NCBI RefSeq assembly: GCF_047511655.1
Contig: NC_133397.1
Span: 128,114,308-128,178,307, forward strand
Source of the DNA: Castor canadensis
Lineage: Eukaryota; Chordata; Mammalia; Rodentia; Castoridae
Direction: 5' to 3'
DNA length: 64,000 bases
This document shows positions 1 to 19,035 of the stretch, in pieces. Within the stretch, counting starts at the first letter, position 1, and the number at the start of each line of letters is the position of its first letter. Below the pieces are notes generated by a model. It searched no databases. It was given only the letters and a program-made list of their open reading frames with translations, and was not told the DNA's origin. The position numbers and the translations under genes are program-made.

Positions 1-1640
1 TCCCATGTGCTAGTAGTTGGGCCAAGGAGCTCAAATGGGGAAGCGTGACCGAGTAAGTGCAGGATGGTGACATTGAATGGGTACAATCGACAAGGAGTTC
101 TATGAAAACACAGAGCAAGGCTGAAATTGTCGCCAGTCACTATGCAGACTCCTCCTCCTCCTCATTTCATCACTGGTTATGCAAAGGGAACCTCCTACAT
201 GTCTCCACACACGTTTCAAGGAATAACCAACAGGATATTTCTGCCTAAAAACAATGAGTTCCCCAAACTGCAAGTGTTTTCTATGCCAACTGCAGAACCT
301 TGTGAGTGTGCCTGCACAGTGGGGTCCTGGTTGGGTTACGAGGTGTCTGGTGCAATCTTCTTGCCCACATTGGGAATCTTAGTCAGGCAAGGAAAGCCCC
401 CAGTCAGAAGGTCGGGTCTGCGATGTACAGTTGGCTGGGCAAGTGAGCACTCTCAGTCCGTCCTTATCAGAAATGACGGTGAGTTCCTCTCCAACCCCTA
501 CATTCGAGGACATAATCAATCGGAACACCTAATCAGCCCAGCATGATTCTCTGATTATTGTGACATTAGTAACTTCTCAGAGCCTCCGAGGTGTGTGAAC
601 ACTTGACTTTACTGAGTAGAGTAAAATAGCTGTGAAAGAGTAGAGGCTAAGTTAAAAGATCAATTTGTTCCTCTGCAGTGACCATCAACAGTGACATTCT
701 CATGTCACACAGCAGCTGATGGAGAAATCTTACGGGAAGAACTTTCCTATGGCACATACGCTGCGGCAAGTTTCCTTCCTCCTCCTACTGGCAACAGTGA
801 TGGTTCCTCTCTTCCCTGCCCTGGACCATCTAGTGGATACTCAGTCAATGTTTACCTAGTTCTCCAACTTCTATGCATCTTTGCATCATGCATTTTTCTC
901 ATAAAATGGATGGCCTTGACATGGCCTACAGCTCTCCCTGCATGATTTCAGGACACTGACTCCAGGTGGAATCCTCTGTAGAGACAGCAAAGCTTTCTTG
1001 GGTCTTACAGAACTGGATTGAAATGTAGCAGTGTCTCTTTAGCTACCTTCAACTCCAGAGGAAAAAAATGGCCTTGCAGGTGGGGCTGAAAGTCTATTAG
1101 GGAAAATGAGTCAGCCCAGAGACTGCAAAAAAAAAGAGGATTGCAGGCTTGGTTTTGCACATATAAACTTTGTGGGTTTTAGAGCTGGAGGCGAGCTCAA
1201 AAAGGAAACCAGTGCGCCTGGCTTTGGCTTCTAGGAAGGACGGCAAGGGCCAAACTTCGCAGTGCTGTTTCAGCTCAGGCAAAGGGAGAAGATGGAATTT
1301 TGCAAACTTTATATTTCATTTAAAACGAACTTTATAAAAGTAAATAAAACAAACTTTATAAGGCTGAGGCTTAGCAAGCAGTCTCTGCGGAAATGTGTGA
1401 TGTGCACTACAGTGCCAGGCTGACTTCACAGATGCTGGCCTCCCTCTAAAAGCTCGCTAGTCCTGGTCATTAGGCAATGAGGGGATAAACTCAAGGAACA
1501 ATAAGGAGATCCTTTGACCAGAGGGCGCGGACGCCGCCACACAAAAGCATAAATTATCACAACCCCTTGCAGGCCAACCTCACAGCCAAGCCCAGAGAGG
1601 GAGCCAGAAACTAAGTCAGAAAACCCAAAGGTTACAGTCA
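1..1640. other. 5' flank of F3, no gene recognised
   Basis: I see no conserved coding exon, RNA gene or clear repeat here. Short open frames on both strands have no recognisable domain and no splice context. AT and GC content are unremarkable until the CpG-rich block that begins near 2080. Confidence 0.5.
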
Positions 1641-1755
1641 GGGGCTGGGGTGCAGCTCAGTGGGAGAGGTGTGCTTCGCTGGTGCGAGGTCCTGGGTTCA
1701 ATTCCCAGCACCTGGGCAGGAAAAGAAAAGACAGCAGAAGGAAAAAGAATGAAAA
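1641..1755 (+). mobile_element. ID-like tRNA-derived SINE
   Basis: A tRNA-like pol III unit has an A-box region (gcagctcagtgggagag) and a B box (gggttcaattcc, 1694-1705), followed by an A-rich tail to about 1755. The body resembles rodent ID/BC1-type elements derived from a tRNA. It is not a functional tRNA gene because the cloverleaf is not kept and it has the tailed SINE layout. Confidence 0.75.
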
Positions 1756-2334
1756 CGTCGCCTGGAAAGTCCACTTCTATCATTTTGCAATTTCAGTTTT
1801 GGTTTCCCTGCGCTTGAATGGAAGTCACTGAGACCCGCAAATGTCTTCCTCAGTGTGAGAACCTTCCTTTCTGGAACCCCAGGGCTGCCGAGGTCACGCA
1901 GGGATTCTCCCAGAGGCACAATGCCAGACTTGGGGCTGCCGAACTCGGTCACTCGCGACTGCGAGTTGGGCCGGAGTACCAAGTGACCTTCAGACTCAGG
2001 ACCGAGGGCCATTTCTAGCCATGGCAGACACAGGCATTTGCACCCCCTAAGCAACATGCCCAGGCCCCTCGAGGCCTGCAGGTCGGGGGTCCTTGCCCCT
2101 GTGGGCGGGCGCGGTGGTGAGAGGCTGGAGCCCTGAACCCCACTTTCTACTAAACTTTTTCAAGGCCACCTCCGCCAGCACTGTCCCTGAATGAAAGGGA
2201 GCCCCTGTTCGTGCACCCCAATGCGTCCCCTCTCTGTCCCCATAGCCTGCGGTCCACGGGTGGCGGGACGTTGGGGGGCCGGGTCCGCGCGGTACCTGGC
2301 CGCGCCTACGCCCGGGGCAGCTGAAGCTCGCGCC

Positions 2335-2352
2335 TGAATCACGGATGAGTCA
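2335..2352 (+). promoter_or_regulatory. F3: Paired AP-1 sites of F3 promoter
   Basis: TGAATCA (2335-2341) and a perfect TGAGTCA (2346-2352) lie 11 bp apart. As I recall it, the human F3 promoter has the same pair of an imperfect and a perfect AP-1 site at about -220 and -210, controlling cytokine and endotoxin induction. Here the pair is about 740 bp upstream of the predicted start site because of the intervening G-rich repeat. Confidence 0.65.
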
Positions 2353-2363
2353 CCGCGGGGTCG

Positions 2364-2373
2364 CCGAGCTTCC
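2364..2373 (+). promoter_or_regulatory. F3: Possible degenerate NF-kB site
   Basis: ccgagcttcc lies where the human F3 promoter, as I recall it, has the kB site CGGAGTTTCC just downstream of the AP-1 pair. It matches 8 of 10 positions but departs from the kB consensus, so function is doubtful. Confidence 0.3.
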
Positions 2374-2394
2374 GAGGCTGGAGGCGGGGTCGGG

Positions 2395-3013
2395 GAGGGG
2401 GACGGGCCGTGGGGGGCGGGGCCTCGGGGAAGGGAATTCGGGAAGGAGACGGGGGGGGCGGGGAATCGGGGGAGGGGACTGGGAGTGGGGTGGGGACTGG
2501 TGGATTCTGGGGAGGGGTCTTGCGGGGGCGGGGCCTCGGGGAAAGGGGCCTCGGGGGCGGGGCCTTCGGGGAGGGGAGGGGACGGGGCGAGGGGCGGGGC
2601 GGGGAATTGTGGGCGGGGACTGGGGGCGGGGCAGAGACTGGGGATTCGGGGAGGGGACTTCGGGGAGGGACTCGGAGGGAGGGGACTCGGAGAGGGGACT
2701 GGGGGAGGGCACTCGGGGAGAGGGATTGGGGGAGGGGACTCGGGGGAGGGGACTGGGAGAGGACTCGGGGAGAGGGGCCTCGGGGGGTAGGAGTCTCGGG
2801 GGAGGGGACTCGGGCAGGGACTCGGGGAAGGGACTTGGGGAGGAGACTCGGGAGAGGGGACTGGAGGAGGGGACTCGGGAAGGAGGAGGGGATTCGGGGC
2901 GGGGCGGGGGAGGGAATTGGGGGGCGGGGACTCGGGGGAGGGGACTCCGGACGGGGACTCGGGACGGGGAGGGGACTCGGGACGGGGGCGGGGACTCGGG
3001 GGAGGGGACTCGG
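2395..3013 (+). repeat. G-rich minisatellite in F3 promoter
   Basis: About 600 bp consist of imperfect tandem units close to ggggactcggggga, roughly 12-18 bp each, with dozens of G3-G6 runs on the + strand. Early copies near 2400-2640 are more GC-box-like (gggggcggggcctcggggaa). The many closely spaced G-runs predict G-quadruplexes and Sp1/KLF/Egr-type GC boxes. Long open frames across it on both strands are low-complexity artefacts (Gly/Arg- or Pro/Ser-rich). Confidence 0.85.
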
Positions 3014-3063
3014 GGGCCGCCCACCGGAGCTACGGCCGGGACCGCAGAGCTCTGCGCTTATAA
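3011..3063 (+). promoter_or_regulatory. F3: F3 core promoter, GC box and TATA-like box
   Basis: A GC-rich element (gggggccgcccaccgg, from 3013) is followed by gcagagctctgcgcttataacgcg, with TTATAA at 3058-3063. The human F3 core, as I recall it, has a nearly identical sequence around its TATA box. The predicted transcription start is about 25-30 nt downstream, near 3088. Confidence 0.7.
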
Positions 3064-3087
3064 CGCGCCGGGCCCACGGCCCGTGGA

Positions 3088-3274
3088 CTCCGTGCCCCGA
3101 ACCCCCAGGGCCGCGCACCTAGAACCCTCCGACCGCCCTGGGCCCCGCAGACTCTGCGCCCCGCACCCCCAGCTCCACAGATCTCCTAGGGCGCCCCGAT
3201 CTCCGGCCCCTCCGTCCTCCCGCAGCGCAGCGACCCCGTTCCGCGGACCCCCGGCCACGCCGTCCCTCGAGGAC
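3088..3274 (+). other. F3: F3 5' UTR (start approximate)
   Basis: This GC-rich leader runs from the predicted start site to the ATG at 3275. The upstream boundary is inferred only from the TATA-like box. Confidence 0.5.
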
Positions 3275-11160
<7,886 letters not shown>

Positions 11161-11227
11161 GGAGCAGGGTCCTTCTGCTGACCACGCTGCATGCTGCACT
11201 GAAGCCCGGAATGTTTTGAGAGGACGA

Positions 11228-11310
11228 AATGCACGAAACACGAGGACTCTGGAGCCGGGGCGAGGCCTGGAGTTCAAATCCTCCTGCAGTGTACGAGCTG
11301 CCATTGCACT
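11228..11310 (+). repeat. MIR-like fragment in F3 3' UTR
   Basis: gactctggagccggggcgaggcctggagttcaaatcctcc follows the MIR order 'ggctctggagccagactgcctgggttcaaatcc' and continues with a tgcagtgtacgagctgcc segment in the right place. Confidence 0.55.
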
Positions 11311-11934
11311 TAGCGTTCTGGTTCTGACACGAGCATCAGTCACTTTGAATGTAACGGAGGGTACAACCCACTCCAAGTCGTTTCCAGTGGGATGGAACAC
11401 CATAGCACCTTTTGCGCGCCATGGTTCAGATTGTAGCGTCTGGGCTCAGGAAGAAATGAGGTCATCCACGCAAGGCCGAGTGACCAGATGCCTTCGCGTG
11501 TCCTGGGTGGACTAGAAGACCCTTTGGGAAGCTGACCTCCCAAAGGGAAGGCTGCAGGAACGGACGTTTCTAACATGCTGCTGTCCTTCCTAACGTGGTG
11601 ATTACTTTCTTGTTCTTGTTTTTCTAGGGGTACTTTTGGAAGGTCATTGGCAGACTTTTATATTATTGTGTCAAATGCTGGAGATTTCTCTTTTCGGCAC
11701 TTTTTTGATAGGCTTGACAGTTTAGCACTTCAACTGACAGAAGAGGTGTGGATTAAATATTTTGACACCTGAATATATTTTTATAAGATGTCTATATAAA
11801 GAAACTACAGAGTTAATGACTTAAGGTACTTAAAAGTTTCTATGGTTGACACTGTGTATATTTATATAATTTTTAAAGGTTTTGTATATGGGGATTTTCT
11901 ATTTATAGAGGTTCTATTTGTATATATTGAGATA

Positions 11935-11943
11935 ATTTATTTA
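11935..11943 (+). promoter_or_regulatory. F3: AU-rich element in F3 mRNA
   Basis: ATTTATTTA followed by AT gives the UUAUUUAAU nonamer class of mRNA-destabilising element, shortly before the poly(A) signal. Confidence 0.6.
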
Positions 11944-11958
11944 ATATACTTTTATATA

Positions 11959-11964
11959 AATAAA
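11959..11964 (+). terminator. F3: F3 polyadenylation signal AATAAA
   Basis: A canonical AATAAA follows the AU-rich block, with a GT-containing stretch downstream. Cleavage is expected near 11980. Confidence 0.8.
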
Positions 11965-11980
11965 GGTGACTGGGAACAGA

Positions 11981-14900
11981 CACTGGTATTGTACTTATCT
12001 TTTATTCACTATTTATAGCTGCTGTTTGCATTGTCAGCTGCAGTAATATACGATCCTAAAGCTGTCACCAGCTGGCAACAGTGTCCCTTAGCTTTTCACA
12101 GGCACTACACAGGTGACTCGAACGACTCACCATGTCTTCTCATCACAAGACCAGGATGACGCAGAAGTCTCGATCAGGGGCAGAGGGAAACAAAAATCTT
12201 GTAGAAATAGCTAATCACAGCTTCATGGGTTAAATCAGCCATCCCTTAAAACTCCTGCTCCACACTGGCCCCGTCACTGTGTTCCCCACGCCGCCAGCCC
12301 TGCCCACGTGGAGGTACCCCATGTCTCGTGGCCATGGGAGGAACATAACCCCACAGGGAAGGCTAAAGGGGGAAAATGTCTTTGCACTCCTGCATTGAAA
12401 GAAAGCCAGATGAGAGGATGAAAAGTGGAGGGAGGTCTCTAGATGGAGAAGTCACTGGACAGGGCAGGGTCTCGCTCCATAGGGGCACTGTCAGGCCAGT
12501 TGTTGACTTGCTCACTCTAGGACAGTGAATCCACTCAATGTGCAGAATCCTGTTCTCACCATGTGGAAAGGGCACCCCAACGAGATGGAGGAGAGGTCCT
12601 TGGTTCCTTGCTGGGCCAGGGCTGCTTTGGCTTCTGGCTGTGGAAGGCTGGGTCGTTGTCAGGGAGGACAGACATCCAGATGGCACACGAACCTGGACAT
12701 GTGTCCACAGACACGGAGCCACAATCGGAAACAGCAGAGACCAGCTCAGTCTCCAGCTGGGGACATGTCGCCAACCCTCATTCTTCCTTTGCACCATGCG
12801 ACTCTGAGCGTTGCTGATAGAACTCTAAACTCACATCCTGAGGAAGAAGGAGCAAAACAAAACTTTGATGCCTCCATAAAAACAGTAGCCTGGAAGATTA
12901 AGGGCACTGCTTGTTTCTGTGTTCCATCAGTAATAATCTGTGTGGCAGTGGAGCAGCTGTGTCCCCTCGTCCTCCCGCAGCATCTGTTGCACCTGCTCAG
13001 GTGGATGGATCCTTATACAGGACAGGCCAGCGTGGGCTCGGTCCTCAGAGCAGGTGTGAGGGCCAGCAGCTTCGGGTCCTGCTCACATGGCTGCAGGCCT
13101 TGGGATGGGTACCCAGTAGGCATCTCCCTGCCAGGAACAATGAATGACAGCACTATGTAACTCCCTGGGTCCCCGGGCTTCATAACCTCAGGAGCCTGAA
13201 GTGTCCCACTGAAGGTTTTGGCCCCTGAGAGCCGGTCTCTAGCTGTGCACAGAGGAGTTCATCACAGACCTGAGCTGCACACTGCAGCTGTGAACACCAC
13301 CACCCGCAGCCACACTCCTCTTAGGGCTGACACCAAACAGCTGCTCCTAAAACCAACACTGCCATCAACCCGCTGTGCAGCAGAGACCAGGCTGGGATCC
13401 AGAAAACACTGCCCTCCAGCGGGCCAAACTACACTTCACAACTCAGTTGTGATGTCCCCAGAGAGCCAGCTAGAAAACTGGACTTTCATGCTTTGTAGAT
13501 AACTTTCCATCTGAAATTATTGACTGAATTTGGCTTCCATTTGAGAAACTGATAACTCAAGAAATCCACGTTGCAGTTTAGCTACAGCCTGTGCTCTAAC
13601 CTGCTGGTTAATAAAGAACCATCTCTACCCATGGAAGGGCACGAGACTCGCCCGCCCTTCTTATCTGTTCTAGGACAGGTGCACTTAGCGTGTGTGACTT
13701 CCCCTGATGGTTGCCGAGAAGGCTCAGTGCTGTCATAACACAATGCAACGTTCACTCAGATGCTTTTCCTAGACGCCAGTTCTCCTTTCTCCTCCTTGGA
13801 CACCGCCCTTTCCAACCGGACCCCTCAGCACCTGAGCCCATTCTAAATCAATCAGCCCTTGCTGCTCCATTAGGGGTGCAGGTGTTCTAGCTTTGCCCGG
13901 CATCCTCTTCCCAGCTGGAGAAATTGGTCTAGGGTTAGAAACATGACCAAGACTAAGAAGAGCGTGTCTTGGGGGCTTTTCTGGGAATGGTGGAAGGCTC
14001 TTTCTTGATGCATATGATTTAGAAACATGTGGCCCCATGAATTGGTGGCAATCATGTTGAGATTACCCCCGAGCCAGTCTGACATGGAGCTGATGTGCTG
14101 GGGAGCAGTGCAGTGATGGAAATAAATCTTTGGTAATACCACCAAACTGCCAGATCAAGCCTTACCTGGAGCCCCTACCACGGGCTTCTCACTGAACATA
14201 ATTTGACTAATTGTTCAAGGAAGCTTGAGTCAGGCTTTCTGTTACTTGTAGTCAAAAGCATCCTACCTGATGCTGTATAAACACTGACCTGGAGGACAGC
14301 ACGAAGGAAGGTGCATGTAATGTACACTTAAATGTAAACTAAATTCTATTTTCATGCTTCTCAACACTTAGTGACTTTTCCCCTGAAACTGTCCCCTTTC
14401 CAGCACTGTATGCTGCTCCCATATTTGGTTATTTTTATCAGAATGTAAACATATTTAATTATTTTCTGCCTTAAAAAACAATCTTTTTTTTTTTTTTTTT
14501 TGGCTCTACAGAAGCCCTAACAGATCTGGGTTTCTCTCTTCCCTTCCTCCTCCTTTTTGGACCCCATCCTCTGCTTTCTGACTTCTTAATGTTGGGTTCT
14601 TGTAGTGCTCAAGCCAGTTCTCCATCAATAGTCACTCTCTGAGCAATATATCTCTGACCCTATTATCCAGCACCGACGCTCTGTGCCCAGGTTCGCACAC
14701 CGACCTCCCAAAAGCATGCATAGCCCCATGTCCTTCCCCAAACCCAAACTACACCGGATCCAACTTACCTACACAGCGTCAGCGTCTCTGCCTGACTCTA
14801 ACGTGCATCTCAAGCTCAGTGTGTCCACAGAAAACCCTGAACCTTCCCCACTTCACGAAACGACAGTGCCATCGGCTCAGTCCAACACCCTGTGTCAGGG

Positions 14901-16635
14901 TTGACTTCTTCTCCTCCCCCACGCAGTGTCAACCCATCAGCGAAGACTGTCACCACCATCTCTGAAATGTAGCCCAGTTCTGACACTCACTCACTTGCTC
15001 ACCTCACCTCTGCTCTGCTTCAAGCCTCTTGTCTCCTACCAGATGGTGGCAGTGGCCTCCTAGCTGTCCTCTCTGTGCCCATCTTCCTCCCAGCCATCAG
15101 TGACCCTTTTAAATTCTACGTTCTGTTTTCACTGCTCTCCATTTGTGCACAGGGCTGGGGTGGGCTGTAATGCTAACCCATTTTCCCCAGAATCCTCTTC
15201 TTGGTCTGGCTGTAGATTAGACTTAAGCAAAAGATGCTTGCGTGAGATCTGGACAGAAGGGTGATGCAATGGCAGGTGACAGAGAATGCAGAGACGCAGC
15301 AGATTCCAGTCTGCCCTCACCCGCCTACACCGTGACTCGCTTTCCCTGACTTCTAACCCTGCTGTGGGCAGGGGCGAGGCCACCATCTTCCCGAGGCAGT
15401 GTCATCTGCTCCCTTCACCAGCTCCAGGAGACCAAGGAGCGAATGAGCCCTGTCCCCTGCGGGACAGGGGACATCACAGGGGACAATGACTCAAGAACAG
15501 GCGGTGTAGCCCTGTGGACCCTGCGAGGCCTTCCTGGTCCATTTTGGGGGGCCCTGATCTGGAGCATGAGGCAGAAAGGCTGCTCAGCGCAGGCCTGTCC
15601 GGGCCCCAGGAGCCTCCTGCTAGCCGAGGCCTGGCCTGCCAGCTCTGCCCTGTGGAGCCACTTGCTCCCTGCCCCAGAGCCACATCTGCGTGCCGCCCAC
15701 TCGCAGGACCCCATAACAGCACAAAATTGGGGTGCACAGTCATAGTATGCTGTTGCCTTTGATTTAACTTCAGTTTTTAACTGAGGCTCCCTTTCCCCTC
15801 CATGGCAGGGCAGACACATCGCAAGCAGTTTGCTGATTCTGCCCAGACATCCCCCTTTTGCCTGGAGTCATGTCAAAGCCCACCGCCCACCGCAGCTGTT
15901 CCTGGCCTCTCCTCCCTCACCTTCCCCTCCAACATGGCCCTCAGCTTAGAGGGTCTTCTCTAGGCTGAGGGCGGTGGGCTGGGGCTTATTCTTACTTGCT
16001 GTCATGATCTGTTTCAAATCCCTGTGTGCGTGCCAGTGCTGCTGGTTCAGGCCGTCCTGAGCCAGAGGAACCCCCCGTTCAGCTTGCACACCCCTCCCGA
16101 GATTGGGGCACAGGCTGAGCTGGCCGAGTAGGGAGAAGGGGTAGGGGGAGAAAACCAGACAGGACAAAAGTGTCAACTGACATTTCAAAAGACATCATTC
16201 CACCCTGCAACTAAAGAAGGGACTTAAAAATCGTTCACATCAAAGTGTCAGTGGCTCCATATTTTACCAAGAGCCACACTTTCCAAAATGACTTAGAGAG
16301 TTGATGGGGTTCACTGCTCCACGTGTGAGAGTTTTGCAGGGAAGGCAGGAGACTTCTTTTCCTGCACCCACACGCTGATCTGCCACTCTCTAAGGTGGAT
16401 CCCCAGGTGCCATCCTGGCATCCCCACCTGTCCTGCTCCATTTGCTCCATGCCAGGGCACCTCTCGACCACATTCGGAATGTCCTGTGGTCAGCTACTCC
16501 AGGCTGTTGCTTTTGAAGAGAAGCCACCTGCATGATGGCAAAGATGGAGTCTTGTGAACCAAGCTGATTCTGAGGAAATTCTGATGGTTTTCCAGAGCGC
16601 TGAAAGCCATCGTGTGTTCCAATGCGAGCCAGCAC
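11981..16635. other. Intergenic, mostly unrecognised
   Basis: No gene is supported. The 15000-15110 stretch (ctcctaccagatggtggcagtggcctcctagctgtcc) resembles diverged L2. A T-run lies at about 14484-14501. Open frames here are short and lack domains. Confidence 0.45.
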
Positions 16636-16790
16636 GAGTGTTCTCAGAGCATGGTGTCCAGACCAGCAGCGTTGGTGTCACCTGGCAACTCAGTAGTAAA
16701 ACTCTCACCCTGGGTCTCTCTGAATTAGCAAGTTTTAACAAGACGCCCTTCAAGCGATTCCAACGCCTGCTGAAGTTTGATCTACCAATG
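16636..16790 (+). mobile_element. MER5A-like hAT DNA transposon fragment
   Basis: gttctcagagcatggtgtccagaccagcagcgttggtgtc acctggcaact ... ttttaacaagacgccc ... tgaagtttga follows the ordered landmarks of the MER5A consensus as I remember it. Confidence 0.65.
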
Positions 16791-16943
16791 ACTGAACCCA
16801 GCAAAATGGCTTCCTTTCTACCGCAGAGAGGCTGGCAGGAGGTGCAGACCCAAATGGGGCTTTCCCAGCCCTTGGCAAGGTCAGAAAATTACTTCTGACG
16901 CCCAAACAAATTAAGAACACAAAAAACATAGACCAGCTTCTCC

Positions 16944-17267
16944 AGCTGGGCGCCAGAGGCTCACGCCTGTAATTCTAGCTGCTTCAGGCTGAGATTGGGA
17001 GGATCGTGGTTCTAGGCCAGCCAGGGCAAAAAGTTAGCAAGACCCCATCTTAAGAGCCGGGTGCAGTGGAGCATGCCTGTCATTTCAGCTATGGGAGGAA
17101 GCCTAAAATAGAAGGATTGAGGTCCAGCCAGGCCTGGGCAAAAAATGAAACCCTATAACCAGAGAAAAAAGGGCTGGTGGAGTGGCTCAAGTGGTAGAGC
17201 ACCTTCGTAGCAAGCATGAAGTCCTGAGTTCAAACCCCAGTACTACAAAAAACAACAACAAAAAAAC
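16944..17267 (+). mobile_element. B1-B1-ID composite SINE
   Basis: The first B1 arm is gggcgccagaggctcacgcctgtaat, the second begins gccgggtgcagtggagcatgcctgtc, and a tRNA-like ID arm follows (ggctggtggagtggctcaagtggtagagc ... gagttcaaaccccagtact) with an A-rich tail. The arms are separated by A-rich linkers. Confidence 0.75.
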
Positions 17268-18530
17268 CACACCTGTCTATCTGCAGAGTGCACACTCCCT
17301 CTGAAGCTTCCACGTGGTCTGCTAGGGCTTTTCCTTTTGAAAGAACACACTCTTTCAAGAAAGCTTACCCAAACATGGGAGGTGTTTTTCTCTTGTCAAG
17401 TGAGCTAATTCAAGATCTTCATCCCTTGGTAGTCTAAGTTCTGTGATTATGTTATTAGTGTCAGCAATTAACATGACTTAAAAAATCACTTTTTCTGTGG
17501 GAAACAAAATAGTACAAAGAAAAAACTCCAGTAATTGTGAAACTGACAATTCATCTTAAATATTATTTTTTTAGTCTGGATGTTGTATGTATATATAGTT
17601 ATATGTTGTATATAGCCCAAGCTGGCCTTGAACTCAAGATCCTCCTGCCTCAGCCTCCCAGATGCTGGGATTACAGGCACGCAACACCACACCTGGCTCA
17701 CAAAATTTAATAAACTTTTATAATAGGAAGCTAAAAGTGTTTAAAGAAAAAGGCTCCTCCTGATGTGACACTCTACCCAGCCTGATTTTCAATACCCCAC
17801 CCCCATGCTTCAGCTGCAAAGTAACTTGTCTCTTGTGTTTTCAGAGAAGAGATGAACCCTCAGCAGGGCAGGAAGTGCCTTTCCTTGCATACACTTAACG
17901 GCACGGGACTGGATGTGTCCCCATTCGCCAAGATTGTGAAATCCACCTTCAGTTGCTGAGAAGGGCAGACATGTCGAATAAAAGGACCAAAGGAAACAAA
18001 GAGAAACAACATTGGGCCTGTAAATGGTCACGAACCATCAGACACAAGGGACCAGAGTCTTCTCCACCTCCACCTATGAGTCTCTTCAGCCCCCAGATGG
18101 AGGTCTCACCCCAGACCCTGTCACTTCGTGTAGAGACAGCCACTTTAGCACAGAGGGGGCTTATGAGGCCATCAAGGCAGTGCCAACCAGAAAACCCAGC
18201 ACCAATCAATGGCACAGGGAAAGAAGAGACATTCAAGCCCAAAAGTGAAGGCACGACTGCCACACAGCCAGTCAGCCAACCAGTCTCATAGCATCAGAGG
18301 ACGAGGATGGGTATCTATCTTGATACATATAAAGTCTCAAAACCAGGAAAAACTAGCTCACATGACCGAAGTCAGAGGCAAAGCAAAGCATGGAAAAGGT
18401 GTAAAACACAAGGAGGGCATCAGAAGCATGGTAAAGCTCCATTTCTTGATTTGGGGTGTTTATGAGGGGAACGATTTCTTTGAAATTCATTGTAGACTTT
18501 TCTGTACATATATTATACTGCAGTAAAGTG
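17268..18530. other. Intergenic, unrecognised apart from one SINE
   Basis: Apart from the reversed B1 at 17612-17698 I see no identifiable gene or repeat. The right end is the L1 target site. Confidence 0.4.
17612..17698 (-). mobile_element. B1-like SINE (reverse)
   Basis: agcccaagctggccttgaactcaagatcctcctgcctcag ... gggattacaggcacgcaacaccacacctggct is a reversed B1 arm. Confidence 0.75.
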
Positions 18531-18543
18531 CTTACCAAGTCTT
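18531..18543 (+). repeat. Target-site duplication of L1, copy 1
   Basis: The 13-bp cttaccaagtctt is repeated exactly at 25580-25592, bracketing the L1. On the L1 sense strand the target reads TTTTT/AAGA, close to the L1 endonuclease preference TT/AAAA. Confidence 0.9.
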
Positions 18544-18594
18544 TTTTTTTTCATTTTTCTTTTATTATTCATATGTGCATACAAGGCTTGGTTC

Positions 18595-18658
18595 ATTTCT
18601 CCCCCCTGCTCCCACCCCCTCCCTTACCACCCACTCCACCCCCTCCCGCTCCCCCCCT
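18595..18658 (-). repeat. L1 3' UTR polypurine tract
   Basis: On the L1 sense strand this is a G-rich run with many G3-G6 blocks, predicted to form a G-quadruplex. The same tract is present in the second L1 at 63658-63718. Confidence 0.75.
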
Positions 18659-19035
18659 CAATACCCCGCAGAAACTATTTTGCCCTTATCTCTAATTTTG
18701 TTGTAGAGAGAGTATAAGCAATAATAGGAAGGAACAAGGGGTTTTACTGGTTGAGATAAGGATAGCTATACAGGGCATTGACTCACATTGATTTCCTGTG
18801 CGTGGGTGTTACCTTCTAGGTTAATTCTTTTTGATCTAACCTTTTCTCTAGTTCCTGGTCCCCTTTTCCTATTGGCCTCAGTTGCTTTAAGGTATCTGCT
18901 TTAGTTTCTCTGCGTTAAGGGCAACAAATGCTAGCTAGTTTTTTAGGTGTCTTACCTATCCTCACCCCTCCCTTGTGTGCTCTCGCTTTTATCCTGTGCT
19001 CATAGTCTAATCCCCTTGTTGTGTTTGCCCTTGAT

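Larger units (their letters stand above)
11161..11980 (+). other. F3: F3 3' UTR
   Basis: The untranslated tail ends about 15-20 nt after the polyadenylation signal. It is AU-rich in the last 350 nt, with ATTTA motifs (for example 11901-11905) and an overlapping ATTTATTTA at 11935-11943. This fits the short-lived, inducible F3 mRNA. Confidence 0.75.

Noticed and set aside
12525-13160. 211-codon + strand open frame downstream of F3
   Set aside because: No domain, no upstream promoter signal seen, and overlapping open frames in other phases; treated as chance.
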